Source: Solirubrobacteraceae bacterium (GTDB taxonomy: Bacteria; Actinomycetota; Thermoleophilia; Solirubrobacterales; Solirubrobacteraceae). From it: 64,000 nt of DNA. The notes below the pieces were generated by a model that ran no database searches, had not been told where the DNA came from, and saw nothing but the letters and a program-made list of their open reading frames with translations. The stretch is from NCBI GenBank assembly GCA_017882455.1, contig JADGPL010000010.1, positions 1 to 64,000 of the forward strand. Reading direction: 5' to 3'. Positions within the stretch are counted from its first letter, which is position 1, and each line of letters starts with the position of its first letter. Shown here one piece after another: positions 24,759 through 32,852 of this stretch. The position numbers and the translations under genes are program-made.

Positions 24759-26582
24759 ATGGAGCAAGGTTCCATCTCTGCCCAGCGCGGCACCCTCGAG
24801 GACCCGGAGGTCCTCCAGAACGTGCCCGGGCACGTGATCCCGATCCTCGAGCAGGAGTTCGACGACTTCAAGACCGAGGCCAACAAGTTCCTCGCGGGCG
24901 ACACCCCCGAAGACGAGTTCATCAAGTTCCGCCTCAAGCAGGGCGTCTACGGCCAGCGCCAGCCGGACGTGCAGATGATCCGCGTGAAGCTCCCCTTCGG
25001 CGGGATCACCCCAGAGCAGATGGAGTCCTTCGCGGACGTCATCGAGAAGTACGTGCCGCTCAACAAGGGTCACATCACGACCCGCCAGAACGTGCAGATG
25101 CACCACATTCCCCTGCCCGAGATCGAGAAGGCCATTCGCGAGCTGAGCGAGTCGGGCCTGTCGAGCCGCGAGGGCTGCGGCAACACCGTCAGAAACGTCA
25201 CCGGCGATCCGTGGGCGGGCGTGGCCAAGGACGAGCTGTTCGACATGACCCCCTACGTGGGCGCCTACGTGCGCTACTTCGTGCGCCACCCCACCACGCA
25301 GGCGATGCCGCGCAAGATCAAGACGGCCTTCGACGGCAGCCCGCGCGATCGCGCGATCAGCGGCATCCACGACATCGCCTACCGGGCGCGGATCAAGGAG
25401 ATCGATGGGCGCGAGGTCCGCGGCGCGGAGATGCTGGTCGGCGGAGGCACCTCGATCATGCCCCGCGTTGCGCCCGCGCTGTATGACTTCGTGGAGCTCG
25501 ACAACGGCGACTACCTGAAGATCGCCGAGGCCGTCTTCAGGATCTTCGACCGCCAGGAGTGGCTGCGCGTCAACCGCGCCCGCGCCAGGATCAAGGTGTT
25601 CGTGGACAAGTACGGCATCGAGGAGCTGCGCAGGCAGGTCGAGGAGGAGCTCGAAGGCGACTGGGTCTCCGAACGCGACTTCTCGATCGAGCACCGCCTG
25701 TTCGTGGACGACGAGCGCGAGTCGGCGCCGGCGCCGCCCCAGACCTACGCCAGCCCCAACGGCGACCACAGGGAGTTCGAGCGCTTCTGCGCCACCAACG
25801 TGGCCGAGCAGAAGCAGGAGGGCTTCGTGACGGTCGAGGTCAAGATCACCCGCGGCGACCTCACGCCCGATCAGTTCCGAGGGCTGGCTGAGATCGTGCG
25901 CGCGCACTCGGGCGGCTACGCCCGCACCACCGTGCAGCAGAACCTGCTGCTGCGCTGGGTGCGCGAGGAGAGCGTGTACGACGTTTGGAGCGCGCTCGAC
26001 GCGCTGGGCCTGGCCGATGCGGGCGTGCGGGAGATCAATGACGTGGTGTCCTGCCCGGGAACGGACTCGTGCAAGCTCGGGATCACGAGCTCGATGGGGC
26101 TGAACCAGGCGGTGCAGGAGCGGGTGCAGGAGATGGGCATAACCGATCCCCTGACCCGCCAGATACACATCAAGATGAGCGGCTGCCCCAACGGCTGCTC
26201 CCAGCACCACGTGGCCGACATCGGCTTCTACGGAGCGTCGATCAAAGTCGGCGATCACACGATCCCCGCCTACATCCCCCACGTGGGCGGCGTTTACGAA
26301 GGTGGCGAGGTCAAGTTCGGCACCCGCCTGAAACTGCGTCTGCCGGCGAAGCGCGTGCCGGATGCGATCGAGCGTTGGATCCGCCACTACGAGTCGACCC
26401 GCCAGGAGGGCGAGGCATGGGGCGCGTTCGCCGAGCGGGTGGACACGGCCGAGCTGGAGGCCCTCGTGAAGGACCTGTCGATGCCCGTGGACTTCGGGCT
26501 GGAGACAATGAACACGTTCATCGACTGGAATCGCAACGTCCCATTCGAAGTGATTCGCGGCGAGGGCGAGTGCGCGGTATAG
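24759..26582 (+). CDS. Assimilatory sulfite (or nitrite) reductase, siroheme/4Fe-4S
   Basis: A 607-residue ferredoxin-type reductase. Two NIR_SIR ferredoxin-like half-domains and two siroheme-binding halves are visible. The N-terminal part shows PFGGITPEQMESFADVIEKY, GHITTRQNVQMHHIPL and GCGNTVRNVTGDPWAGV. The C-terminal part carries the cluster/siroheme Cys motifs CPGTDSCKLG and SGCPNGCSQHH (Cx5C...Cx3C). The six-electron reduction of sulfite to sulfide is favoured over nitrite reduction because APS reductase, cysD and cysN follow directly in the same orientation. It has a strong ribosome site (AGGAGG). Confidence 0.9.
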   Translation: MEQGSISAQRGTLEDPEVLQNVPGHVIPILEQEFDDFKTEANKFLAGDTPEDEFIKFRLKQGVYGQRQPDVQMIRVKLPFGGITPEQMESFADVIEKYVPLNKGHITTRQNVQMHHIPLPEIEKAIRELSESGLSSREGCGNTVRNVTGDPWAGVAKDELFDMTPYVGAYVRYFVRHPTTQAMPRKIKTAFDGSPRDRAISGIHDIAYRARIKEIDGREVRGAEMLVGGGTSIMPRVAPALYDFVELDNGDYLKIAEAVFRIFDRQEWLRVNRARARIKVFVDKYGIEELRRQVEEELEGDWVSERDFSIEHRLFVDDERESAPAPPQTYASPNGDHREFERFCATNVAEQKQEGFVTVEVKITRGDLTPDQFRGLAEIVRAHSGGYARTTVQQNLLLRWVREESVYDVWSALDALGLADAGVREINDVVSCPGTDSCKLGITSSMGLNQAVQERVQEMGITDPLTRQIHIKMSGCPNGCSQHHVADIGFYGASIKVGDHTIPAYIPHVGGVYEGGEVKFGTRLKLRLPAKRVPDAIERWIRHYESTRQEGEAWGAFAERVDTAELEALVKDLSMPVDFGLETMNTFIDWNRNVPFEVIRGEGECAV

Positions 26583-26626
26583 ATGTCGCGGTAGATGTCG
26601 ATGAGGAAATGAGACGAGACGAAGAG

Positions 26627-27313
26627 ATGCCACCACTGAACAGCCACATAGCGGATGCTGGGTCCGGCGTCGGCTCGGCCGTCGACCCGGCGCTGAGCCT
26701 CACCCACACGCTCCGCGAGGCCGCGCGCCATGGCGAGCGGGCTGTTCTGCTGTGCTCGTTTCAGAAGGAGGAGTCGGTGCTGCTCGACGAGCTGCTGCGA
26801 CTCGACTACGTTGAGTCCCCACCCCCCCGCGCCGTGAGGGTCGTGACGATCGACACGGGCGTGCTCTTCCCCGAGACACTCGAGACGTGGCGCGCCTTCG
26901 AGGAGCGCTTCGGGATCAGGATCGAGGTGCAGGACGCGAGCAGTCCGGACACCCCGTGGAGCGGCCCCGAGCACTGCTGCTCGGTCGCAAAGGTGGCGGC
27001 CCTGGAGGCCTCCCTGGCGGGCGCCGAGGGCTGGATCACGGGCATCCGCCGCGAGCAGGGCCCGACGCGGGCAAACGCCGAGCTGATCGAACGCGACGAG
27101 AAGCGCGGCCTGTTCAAGTACAACCCCCTGGCGCACTGGACCGACAAAGACCTGTGGCGGCGGATCCACGAGCGCGACCTCCCGTACAACCCCCTCCACG
27201 ACCAGGGCTACGAGTCGATCGGCTGCGCGCCCTGCACCAAGCCGGGAGCCGGCCGCGAGGGCCGCTGGGCAGGCACCGACAAGACGGAGTGCGGCCTCCA
27301 TGTGGGCGCATAG
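26627..27313 (+). CDS. cysH: Adenylyl-sulfate (APS) reductase, 4Fe-4S type
   Basis: A 228-residue enzyme (ATG 26627; in-frame ATG 26609 also possible) reducing APS to sulfite with thioredoxin. The PP-loop-like LLCSFQKEESVLLDELL and VVTIDTGVLFPETLETW are present. The paired Cys117-Cys118 (EHCCSVAK) and Cys200/Cys203 (GCAPC) form the [4Fe-4S] signature that marks APS- rather than PAPS-reductases. The catalytic Cys222 sits in KTECGLH near the C-terminus. With cysD and cysN downstream and no APS kinase domain, the pathway runs sulfate to APS to sulfite directly. Confidence 0.93.
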   Translation: MPPLNSHIADAGSGVGSAVDPALSLTHTLREAARHGERAVLLCSFQKEESVLLDELLRLDYVESPPPRAVRVVTIDTGVLFPETLETWRAFEERFGIRIEVQDASSPDTPWSGPEHCCSVAKVAALEASLAGAEGWITGIRREQGPTRANAELIERDEKRGLFKYNPLAHWTDKDLWRRIHERDLPYNPLHDQGYESIGCAPCTKPGAGREGRWAGTDKTECGLHVGA

Positions 27314-27328
27314 CTGCGCCGTGTCGAG

Positions 27329-28246
27329 ATGAGCGTTGCCGCCCGTCCCCAGCTGAGCCACCTGCGCGCGCTGGAGTCCGAGGCGATCCACGTGATGCGT
27401 GAGGTCGCCGCCGAATTCGAGCGTCCGGTGCTTCTGTTCAGCGGCGGCAAGGACTCGATCGTGCTGCTGCGCCTGGCCGAGAAGGCCTTCAGGCCGGCGC
27501 CGTTCCCGTTCCCGCTGATGCACGTGGACACGGGCCACAACTTCCCCGAGGTGATCGAGTACCGCGACCGTCGCGTGGCCGAGCTCGGCGAGCGGTTGAT
27601 CGTGGCGAACGTCCAGGACTCGATCGACAGCGGCAGGGCGGTCGAGGAGACGGGCCCGCGCGCCTCGCGCAACCGCCTGCAGACGGTCACGCTGCTGGAC
27701 GCGATCGCCGAGCACGGCTTCGACGCGGCCTTCGGCGGCGCTCGCCGCGACGAGGAGCGGGCGCGGGCCAAGGAGCGGATCATGTCCTTCCGCGACGACT
27801 TCGGCCAGTGGGACCCCAAGAACCAGCGCCCGGAGCTGTGGAACCTCTACAACGGGCGCATCCACAAGGGCGAGCACGCGCGCGTGTTCCCGCTGTCGAA
27901 CTGGACCGAGCTGGACGTGTGGGAGTACATAGACCAGGAGTGCCTCGAGGTCCCCCATATCTACTTCGCCCACGAGCGCAAGGTGTTCGAGCGCGACGGC
28001 ATGCTCTACGCCTGGCGCGAGGGCACCGAGCTGATCGAGGGCGAGGAGATCTTCGAGGAGACCGTGCGCTACCGCACGGTTGGCGACATGAGCTGCACCG
28101 GCGGGGTGCGCTCGCACGCCGCCACGCTCGAGGAGGTCGTGCTCGAGATCGCCGCCACGCGGATCACCGAGCGCGGCGAGACCCGCGCCGACGATCGCGT
28201 GTCAGAGGCCGCGATGGAGGACCGCAAGAAGGCCGGGTACTTTTGA
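27329..28246 (+). CDS. cysD: Sulfate adenylyltransferase subunit 2 (CysD)
   Basis: A 305-residue catalytic subunit of ATP sulfurylase, starting 16 bases after the APS reductase stop. The PP-loop is PVLLFSGGKDSIVLLRLAEK. It also has PLMHVDTGHNFPEVIEYRD, FGGARRDEERARAKERI, the segment GEHARVFPLSNWTELDVWEY and the C-terminal RYRTVGDMSCTGGVRSHA. All are standard for CysD, at the usual length (about 300). It overlaps cysN by 4 bases at a TTTTGA junction, so the two subunits are translationally coupled. Confidence 0.96.
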   Translation: MSVAARPQLSHLRALESEAIHVMREVAAEFERPVLLFSGGKDSIVLLRLAEKAFRPAPFPFPLMHVDTGHNFPEVIEYRDRRVAELGERLIVANVQDSIDSGRAVEETGPRASRNRLQTVTLLDAIAEHGFDAAFGGARRDEERARAKERIMSFRDDFGQWDPKNQRPELWNLYNGRIHKGEHARVFPLSNWTELDVWEYIDQECLEVPHIYFAHERKVFERDGMLYAWREGTELIEGEEIFEETVRYRTVGDMSCTGGVRSHAATLEEVVLEIAATRITERGETRADDRVSEAAMEDRKKAGYF

Positions 28247-29511
28247 CCCTCGACCTGCTGCGCTTCACCACGGCGGGCTCGGTCGACGACGGCAAGAGCA
28301 CGCTGATCGGCAGGCTGCTCTATGACTCCAAGCAGGTCTTCGAGGACCAGCTCGAACACGTGGCCCAGGCGAGCGAGCGCCGCGGCGGCGAGGGAGCGCT
28401 CGATCTCGCGCTGCTGACGGACGGGCTGCGCGCCGAGCGCGAGCAGGGCATCACGATCGACGTCGCCTACCGCTACTTCGCGACGGCCAGGAGGCGCTTC
28501 ATCATCGCCGACTGCCCCGGCCACCGCCAGTACACGCGCAACATGGTCACCGGCGCCTCCACGGCGGACGTGTCCGTGGTGCTGATCGACGCCCGCCGCG
28601 GCGTCCTCGAGCAATCCCGCCGCCACGCCTTCATCAGCGCGCTGCTGGGCATTCCCGAGATGGTGGTGGCGATCAACAAGATGGACCTCGTGGACTACTC
28701 GCAAGAGCGCTTCGAGGAGCTCGTCGAGGAGTTCGAGGGCTTCGCCCACAGGCTCAACGGCGTCAAGCAGATCTCCTACATCCCGATGTCGGCGCTCGAC
28801 GGGGACAACGTGGTCGAGCGCTCACAGCGGATGCCTTGGTACGACGGGCTCGTGCTGCTCGAGCACCTCGAGCAGGTGGAGGTGGCCTACGACCACCCCA
28901 ACGAGAAGCCGGCCCGCTTCCCCGTGCAATGGGTGATCCGTCCCTCTGGCGCGGCCGGCGGCGAGGACTACCGCGGCTACGCCGGCCAGCTCGCCAGCGG
29001 TGGCCTGCGGCGTGGCGATGAGGTCGCGGTGCTCCCGGGAGGCGCGCGCACGCGGATCGCGGCGATCGACACCTACGACGGCGAGCTCGAGGAGGCGATG
29101 GCGCCGATGTCCTTTGCGCTGCGCCTGGAGGACGAGCTGGACATCTCGCGTGGCGAGCTCATCTGCCATCCGGATGAGGCGCCGTCGGTCGGTCGAGCGC
29201 TCGAGGCGGACGTGTGCTGGATGACCGACGAGCCGCTGCGGACGGGCTCTCGCTATCTGCTCAAGCAGACCTCCCGCAACGCCACGACCGTGATCGACGC
29301 GATCGAGGATCTCGTGAACGTGCACACGCTGGAGCGTGCGCCGGCGCCGCAGGAGCTCACCCTCAACGACATCGGTCGCGTCCACCTGCGCACGAGCGTC
29401 CCGCTGGTGTTCGACCCCTACGCCAGCAACCGCCGCACCGGCAGCTTCATCCTGATCGACGAGGCGAGCAACCGCACTGTCGGCGCCGGGATGATCGCCG
29501 CGGCCGCGTGA
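28243..29511 (+). CDS. cysN: Sulfate adenylyltransferase subunit 1 (CysN GTPase)
   Basis: A 422-residue GTPase that drives APS synthesis with CysD. TTG 28243 is chosen because it overlaps the cysD stop and puts the P-loop (AGSVDDGKSTLIGRLLYD) at residues 10-27, as usual. G2-G4 motifs follow: EREQGITIDVAYR, DCPGHRQYTRNM and INKMDLVD. EF-Tu-like beta-barrel domains fill the rest. There is no fused CysC (APS kinase) domain at the C-terminus, unlike the CysNC proteins of mycobacteria, in line with the APS-reductase route. A rare TTG start may limit translation to coupling with cysD. Confidence 0.93.
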   Translation: MTLDLLRFTTAGSVDDGKSTLIGRLLYDSKQVFEDQLEHVAQASERRGGEGALDLALLTDGLRAEREQGITIDVAYRYFATARRRFIIADCPGHRQYTRNMVTGASTADVSVVLIDARRGVLEQSRRHAFISALLGIPEMVVAINKMDLVDYSQERFEELVEEFEGFAHRLNGVKQISYIPMSALDGDNVVERSQRMPWYDGLVLLEHLEQVEVAYDHPNEKPARFPVQWVIRPSGAAGGEDYRGYAGQLASGGLRRGDEVAVLPGGARTRIAAIDTYDGELEEAMAPMSFALRLEDELDISRGELICHPDEAPSVGRALEADVCWMTDEPLRTGSRYLLKQTSRNATTVIDAIEDLVNVHTLERAPAPQELTLNDIGRVHLRTSVPLVFDPYASNRRTGSFILIDEASNRTVGAGMIAAAA

Positions 29512-29550
29512 GCGGGCCCACCTCCGTCCAAGCCAGCCCGAACCCCCTCC

Positions 29551-29571
29551 AGGCGGCCCTCGAGGCCGCCT
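29551..29571. terminator. Hairpin after cysN, possible terminator
   Basis: AGGCGGCC and GGCCGCCT form a perfect 8-base stem with a 5-base loop (CTCGA), 39 bases after the cysN stop and 20 bases before the next start. There is no U-tract, as is common in high-GC actinobacteria. It probably ends or attenuates the sulfate operon. Confidence 0.5.
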
Positions 29572-29591
29572 CCTACTAAGCTTCCCCGCCG

Positions 29592-31430
29592 ATGTTCAGC
29601 AAGGTCCTGGTAGCCAATCGCGGCGAGATCGCTGTCCGCATCATCCGCGCGCTCGATGAGCTCGGCGTGGCGAGCGCGGCCGTGTACTCGGAGCTGGACC
29701 GCGACGCCCCCCACGTGCGCCGCGCCGGCGAGGCCTACAACCTGGGGGATGGCCCGGCCGCCGATAACTACCTGAGCGTCGAGAAGATCCTCGACGCGGC
29801 TCGTCGCGCGGGCGCCGAGGCGATCCACCCGGGCTATGGCTTCCTGGCCGAGAACGCGCCGTTTGCGCAGGCGTGCGAGGAGGCCGCCGTCGTCTTCATC
29901 GGACCGCCCGCCAGCGCGATCGAGGCGATGGGCTCGAAGACCCGTGCCCGCGAGCTGATGCAGGCAGCCGGCGTGCCGATCGTCCCGGGCACGACCGAGC
30001 CGGTGGCCACGGTCGCCGATGCCCTGCGCATCGCCAAGGAGGAGATCGGCTTCCCCGTGGCCGTCAAGGCGGCGGGCGGCGGCGGCGGCAAGGGCTTTCG
30101 CGTGGCCATGACCGAGGAGGACCTCGAGGGCGCCTTCGAGGGCTCCAGTCGCGAAGGCGAGAAGTTCTTCTCCGACCCCACCGTCTACCTCGAGCGCTAC
30201 CTGCACGACCCCCGTCACGTCGAGGTCCAGATCCTGGCCGACCGCCACGGCAACGTGATCCACCTGGGCGAGCGCGACTGCTCGATCCAGCGCCGCCACC
30301 AGAAGGTGATCGAGGAGTCCCCCGCACCCGAGTGGGTGGTCGACCCTGAGATGCGCGCGCGCATCGGCGAGATCGGCGTCAACGCGGCCAGGGCCGTGGA
30401 CTACGTCGGCGCCGGTACCATCGAGGGGCTGTTCTCCACCCGCGAGGGGGGAGAGCCGGAGTACTTCTTCCTCGAGATGAACACGCGCGTGCAGGTCGAG
30501 CACTGCGTCACCGAGATGACCACCGGGATCGACATCGTCAAGGAGGGCATCCGCGCGGCCGCAGGCGAGCAGCTCTCCTACGCCCAGGAGGACGTGGCCC
30601 TGCGCGGTCATGCGATCGAGTGCCGCATCAACGCCGAGGACGCCTCCAAGAACTTCGCCCCCGCTCCCGGCAAGATCGGCGCCTACCGCGAGCCCACCGG
30701 TCCCGGTGTGCGCGTTGACTCCGGTGTCGAGGCCGGCGGGGAAGTCTCGCCCATGTATGACCCGATGGTGGCCAAGCTGATCGTGTGGGACGCCGACCGC
30801 GAGCAGGCCACCAGGCGCATGCTGCGGGCGCTCGGCGAATTCGAGATCGAGGGCCTGAAGACGCTGATCCCCTTCCACCAGGCCCTGCTCGCCACCGAGC
30901 AGTGGGCGAAGGGCGAGACCTGCAGGGATCTGCTCGAGGACAAGAAGTGGCTGAAGACCCTGGCCTTTCCCCCGCCCACGCCCCCGTCGGAGGAGGGCGA
31001 GGAGGAGAAGGTCGAGCACACCTACGCCGTGGAGGTGTCGGGCAAGCGCTTCGACGTGCGCGTGCTCGGACCACCGTTTGCCAGCGGCAGCGCCAGCGGC
31101 AGCGCCAGCCCAGCGGCGGGCGCAAGCGCCAACGGGGCCGGCGGCGGGCGCGCGGCGCCCAAGCGCGGCGAGCGTAAGGCCTCGAGCGGCGCCGGCGGTC
31201 CTGACGTGCTGCCCTCGCCCCTGCAGGGCAACATGTGGAAGGTGCTGGTCAAGCAGGGCGACACCGTCGAGGAGGGCCAGCTGCTGTGCATCATCGAGGC
31301 GATGAAGATGGAGAACGAGATCACCGCGCACAAGGCCGGCACGATCGTCGAGCTCCCCATCAGCGAGGGTGCCCCGATCCAGGCCGGCGCCCCGATCGCC
31401 ACGATCACGAGCGCTGAGGCGGCGAGCTAG
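29592..31430 (+). CDS. accA: Acyl-CoA carboxylase alpha subunit (biotin carboxylase + BCCP)
   Basis: A 612-residue fusion. Residues 1-450 are biotin carboxylase: KVLVANRGEIAVRIIRALDE, IHPGYGFLAENAPFAQACEE, the ATP-grasp glycine loop KAAGGGGGKGFRVA, RDCSIQRRHQKVIEESPAP and EMNTRVQVEHCVTE. A linker with an Ala-Ser-Gly-Ser repeat (about 497-510) leads to a BCCP domain with the biotinyl Lys in IIEAMKMENEI. It would carboxylate biotin for the PccB-type subunit at 19796 and any other beta subunits. Actinobacterial alpha subunits are often shared between acetyl- and propionyl-CoA carboxylases, so the specific partner is uncertain. Confidence 0.93.
   Translation: MFSKVLVANRGEIAVRIIRALDELGVASAAVYSELDRDAPHVRRAGEAYNLGDGPAADNYLSVEKILDAARRAGAEAIHPGYGFLAENAPFAQACEEAAVVFIGPPASAIEAMGSKTRARELMQAAGVPIVPGTTEPVATVADALRIAKEEIGFPVAVKAAGGGGGKGFRVAMTEEDLEGAFEGSSREGEKFFSDPTVYLERYLHDPRHVEVQILADRHGNVIHLGERDCSIQRRHQKVIEESPAPEWVVDPEMRARIGEIGVNAARAVDYVGAGTIEGLFSTREGGEPEYFFLEMNTRVQVEHCVTEMTTGIDIVKEGIRAAAGEQLSYAQEDVALRGHAIECRINAEDASKNFAPAPGKIGAYREPTGPGVRVDSGVEAGGEVSPMYDPMVAKLIVWDADREQATRRMLRALGEFEIEGLKTLIPFHQALLATEQWAKGETCRDLLEDKKWLKTLAFPPPTPPSEEGEEEKVEHTYAVEVSGKRFDVRVLGPPFASGSASGSASPAAGASANGAGGGRAAPKRGERKASSGAGGPDVLPSPLQGNMWKVLVKQGDTVEEGQLLCIIEAMKMENEITAHKAGTIVELPISEGAPIQAGAPIATITSAEAAS
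31080..31109 (+). repeat. GCCAGC/GGCAGC repeat in the carboxylase linker
   Basis: Two copies of the 12-mer GCCAGCGGCAGC plus a partial third. They encode ASGSASGSAS between the biotin carboxylase and BCCP domains. A swinging-arm linker of this kind tolerates length change. The hexamer GCCAGC is the same unit repeated at 9772-9795. Confidence 0.85.
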
Positions 31431-31493
31431 CTCGAACAGTCAAAAACCCCTCTGTAAACCGGAGGATCGCCAGAGTAACATCGTGCCAGATGT

Positions 31494-31511
31494 CGCAATC
31501 GGTCGATTGCG
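31494..31511. promoter_or_regulatory. 18-base perfect palindrome upstream of the secreted-protein pair
   Basis: CGCAATCGGTCGATTGCG has perfect 8-base arms around a central GT, 40 bases before the GTG at 31551. The 2-base spacer is too short for an RNA hairpin loop, so a protein-binding operator is more likely. The 120-base gap 31431-31550 otherwise shows only a run of A (CAAAAACCCC) just after the carboxylase stop. Confidence 0.5.
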
Positions 31512-31550
31512 CATTGCTCGGGCAGCCGTTCGCGTCCTGAGAGGGGCCCA

Positions 31551-32051
31551 GTGCAGATCCAAGGCATAGCTCTGAGTAGGGGAACGCTCTCGACGGTGGC
31601 TGCAGCGGCCGTCGGTGCCTCGATGGCCGGATACCCGCTGTTCGGCGGCCCGCCGGCGAGCGCGGCCGGTCCGCTTGCGAGAGCAGCCCGCTCGCTCTCG
31701 CTCAACGAGAGGGCGCGGCTGCACCGGACGAGCAGCCATCAGCTGACCCTCAACGAGCAGGGCTCCGCCTCGGGCACGATCAGGGGCACCATCTACATAC
31801 ACCTTCACGTGCAGTCCCGGCACGTAACCGCCGAAGTCAACATCTACCCGTCCGGAGGCTCGCTCTCGGGCTATGCATCCGCTAGCTATCACGTGGTCGG
31901 TGGCTACGCGACGTTCGCGGGGACGATGTCGGTCACAAGGGGCACCGGCAGCTTCTCCCGTGCTCACGCGACCGGACTGCGCTTCGCCGGCTCGATCCAG
32001 CGCATCAACGACGCCACCACGGTTGAAGTCAGCGGCACGCTCTACGAGTGA
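31551..32051 (+). CDS. Secreted protein of unknown function, beta-rich
   Basis: A 166-residue protein with GTG start. The N-terminus is a signal peptide ending near GGPPASAAGP. The mature part is Gly/Ser/Thr-rich with alternating hydrophobic strands (ASGTIRGTIYIHLHV, GGSLSGYASASYHVVGGYA, FAGTMSVTRGTGSFSRAH), suggesting a small beta-barrel or jelly-roll. The ending HATGLRFAGSIQR resembles dirigent/AOC-barrel-like exported proteins, but I cannot assign a family. It overlaps the following secreted-protein gene by one base (TGATG), so the two are probably made together. Confidence 0.6.
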   Translation: MQIQGIALSRGTLSTVAAAAVGASMAGYPLFGGPPASAAGPLARAARSLSLNERARLHRTSSHQLTLNEQGSASGTIRGTIYIHLHVQSRHVTAEVNIYPSGGSLSGYASASYHVVGGYATFAGTMSVTRGTGSFSRAHATGLRFAGSIQRINDATTVEVSGTLYE

Positions 32052-32836
32052 TGGTCCGCCTGAGGGCAATCGCTGCCGTCCTCGTGATCTCCGCGACCGT
32101 GTGTGCGGCGATGTCGATGGCGCAGGCGAGCATCGCCGCTGAGCGCGTCACCCTGCAGACATCCCTCTCCCCGGACCGGCTCGGGGCGAGCACGACGATC
32201 GGCTTCGGCTTTCAGATCTCGAGCACCGATGGCGGCGTGCCGGCTCCCCTGGACGCGATCGACCTGCACCTGCCGAAGGGCATCAACTACCTCACCACCA
32301 CACTCGGGCTTGCCATCTGCCAGCCCGCTGCGCTGGCCGCCCGCGGGCTGGCCGGATGCTCCCCCAACTCCCGTCTCGGCTTCGGGAGCGCATATGTCGA
32401 GGTTCCCTTCGGACAGTCATCCGCGTATGAGATCCCCAACATCCAGGCGCTGATGGGCCCACCCCATGACGGGAATGTGGTCGTTCTGTTCTACGCAGAC
32501 GGCCGAGAACCGGTCTCTGCCCAGCTGGTCTTCACCGGCGAACTGATCGAAGGCTCCAACTCCATCGGCGGCAGCCTGACAGCGGCCGTTCCGCTGATCC
32601 CGAGCATCACCGCCGGCCCACCCGTGTCCATCGTGAGCGTCCACACGACCATCGGCCCGCAACACCTCACCTATTACAGGCACATCCACGGCAGGACGGT
32701 GAGCTTCCATCCCCTGGGGGTGTCTCTGCCGTTGCACTGTCCGCGCGGAGGCTTTCCCTTCTCCGCGACCTTCGGCTTCACCGACGGCAGTAGCGCAAGC
32801 GCCACCAGCGCCGTCCCCTGCCCGCGGTCGAGATAG
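32051..32836 (+). CDS. Secreted protein of unknown function
   Basis: A 261-residue exported protein (ATG 32051 gives a TGATG junction; GTG 32048 is in frame just before). The signal peptide is MVRLRAIAAVLVISATVCAA, with cleavage probably near AQASIAAE. The mature part has one Cys pair early (CQPAALAARGLAGC) and one late (HCPRGGFPF, VPCPRSR). It has Ig-like strand patterns such as SLSPDRLGASTTIGFGFQIS. Proteins of this type recur in Thermoleophilia-like genomes without known function. It is followed 16 bases later by the terpene-synthase-like gene. Confidence 0.6.
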   Translation: MVRLRAIAAVLVISATVCAAMSMAQASIAAERVTLQTSLSPDRLGASTTIGFGFQISSTDGGVPAPLDAIDLHLPKGINYLTTTLGLAICQPAALAARGLAGCSPNSRLGFGSAYVEVPFGQSSAYEIPNIQALMGPPHDGNVVVLFYADGREPVSAQLVFTGELIEGSNSIGGSLTAAVPLIPSITAGPPVSIVSVHTTIGPQHLTYYRHIHGRTVSFHPLGVSLPLHCPRGGFPFSATFGFTDGSSASATSAVPCPRSR

Positions 32837-32852
32837 CCCGCGGAGCGCTCAG

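Noticed and set aside
27201-27313. APS reductase read as PAPS reductase
   Set aside because: Paired Cys117-Cys118 and Cys200/Cys203 are present, which mark the 4Fe-4S APS-reducing type.
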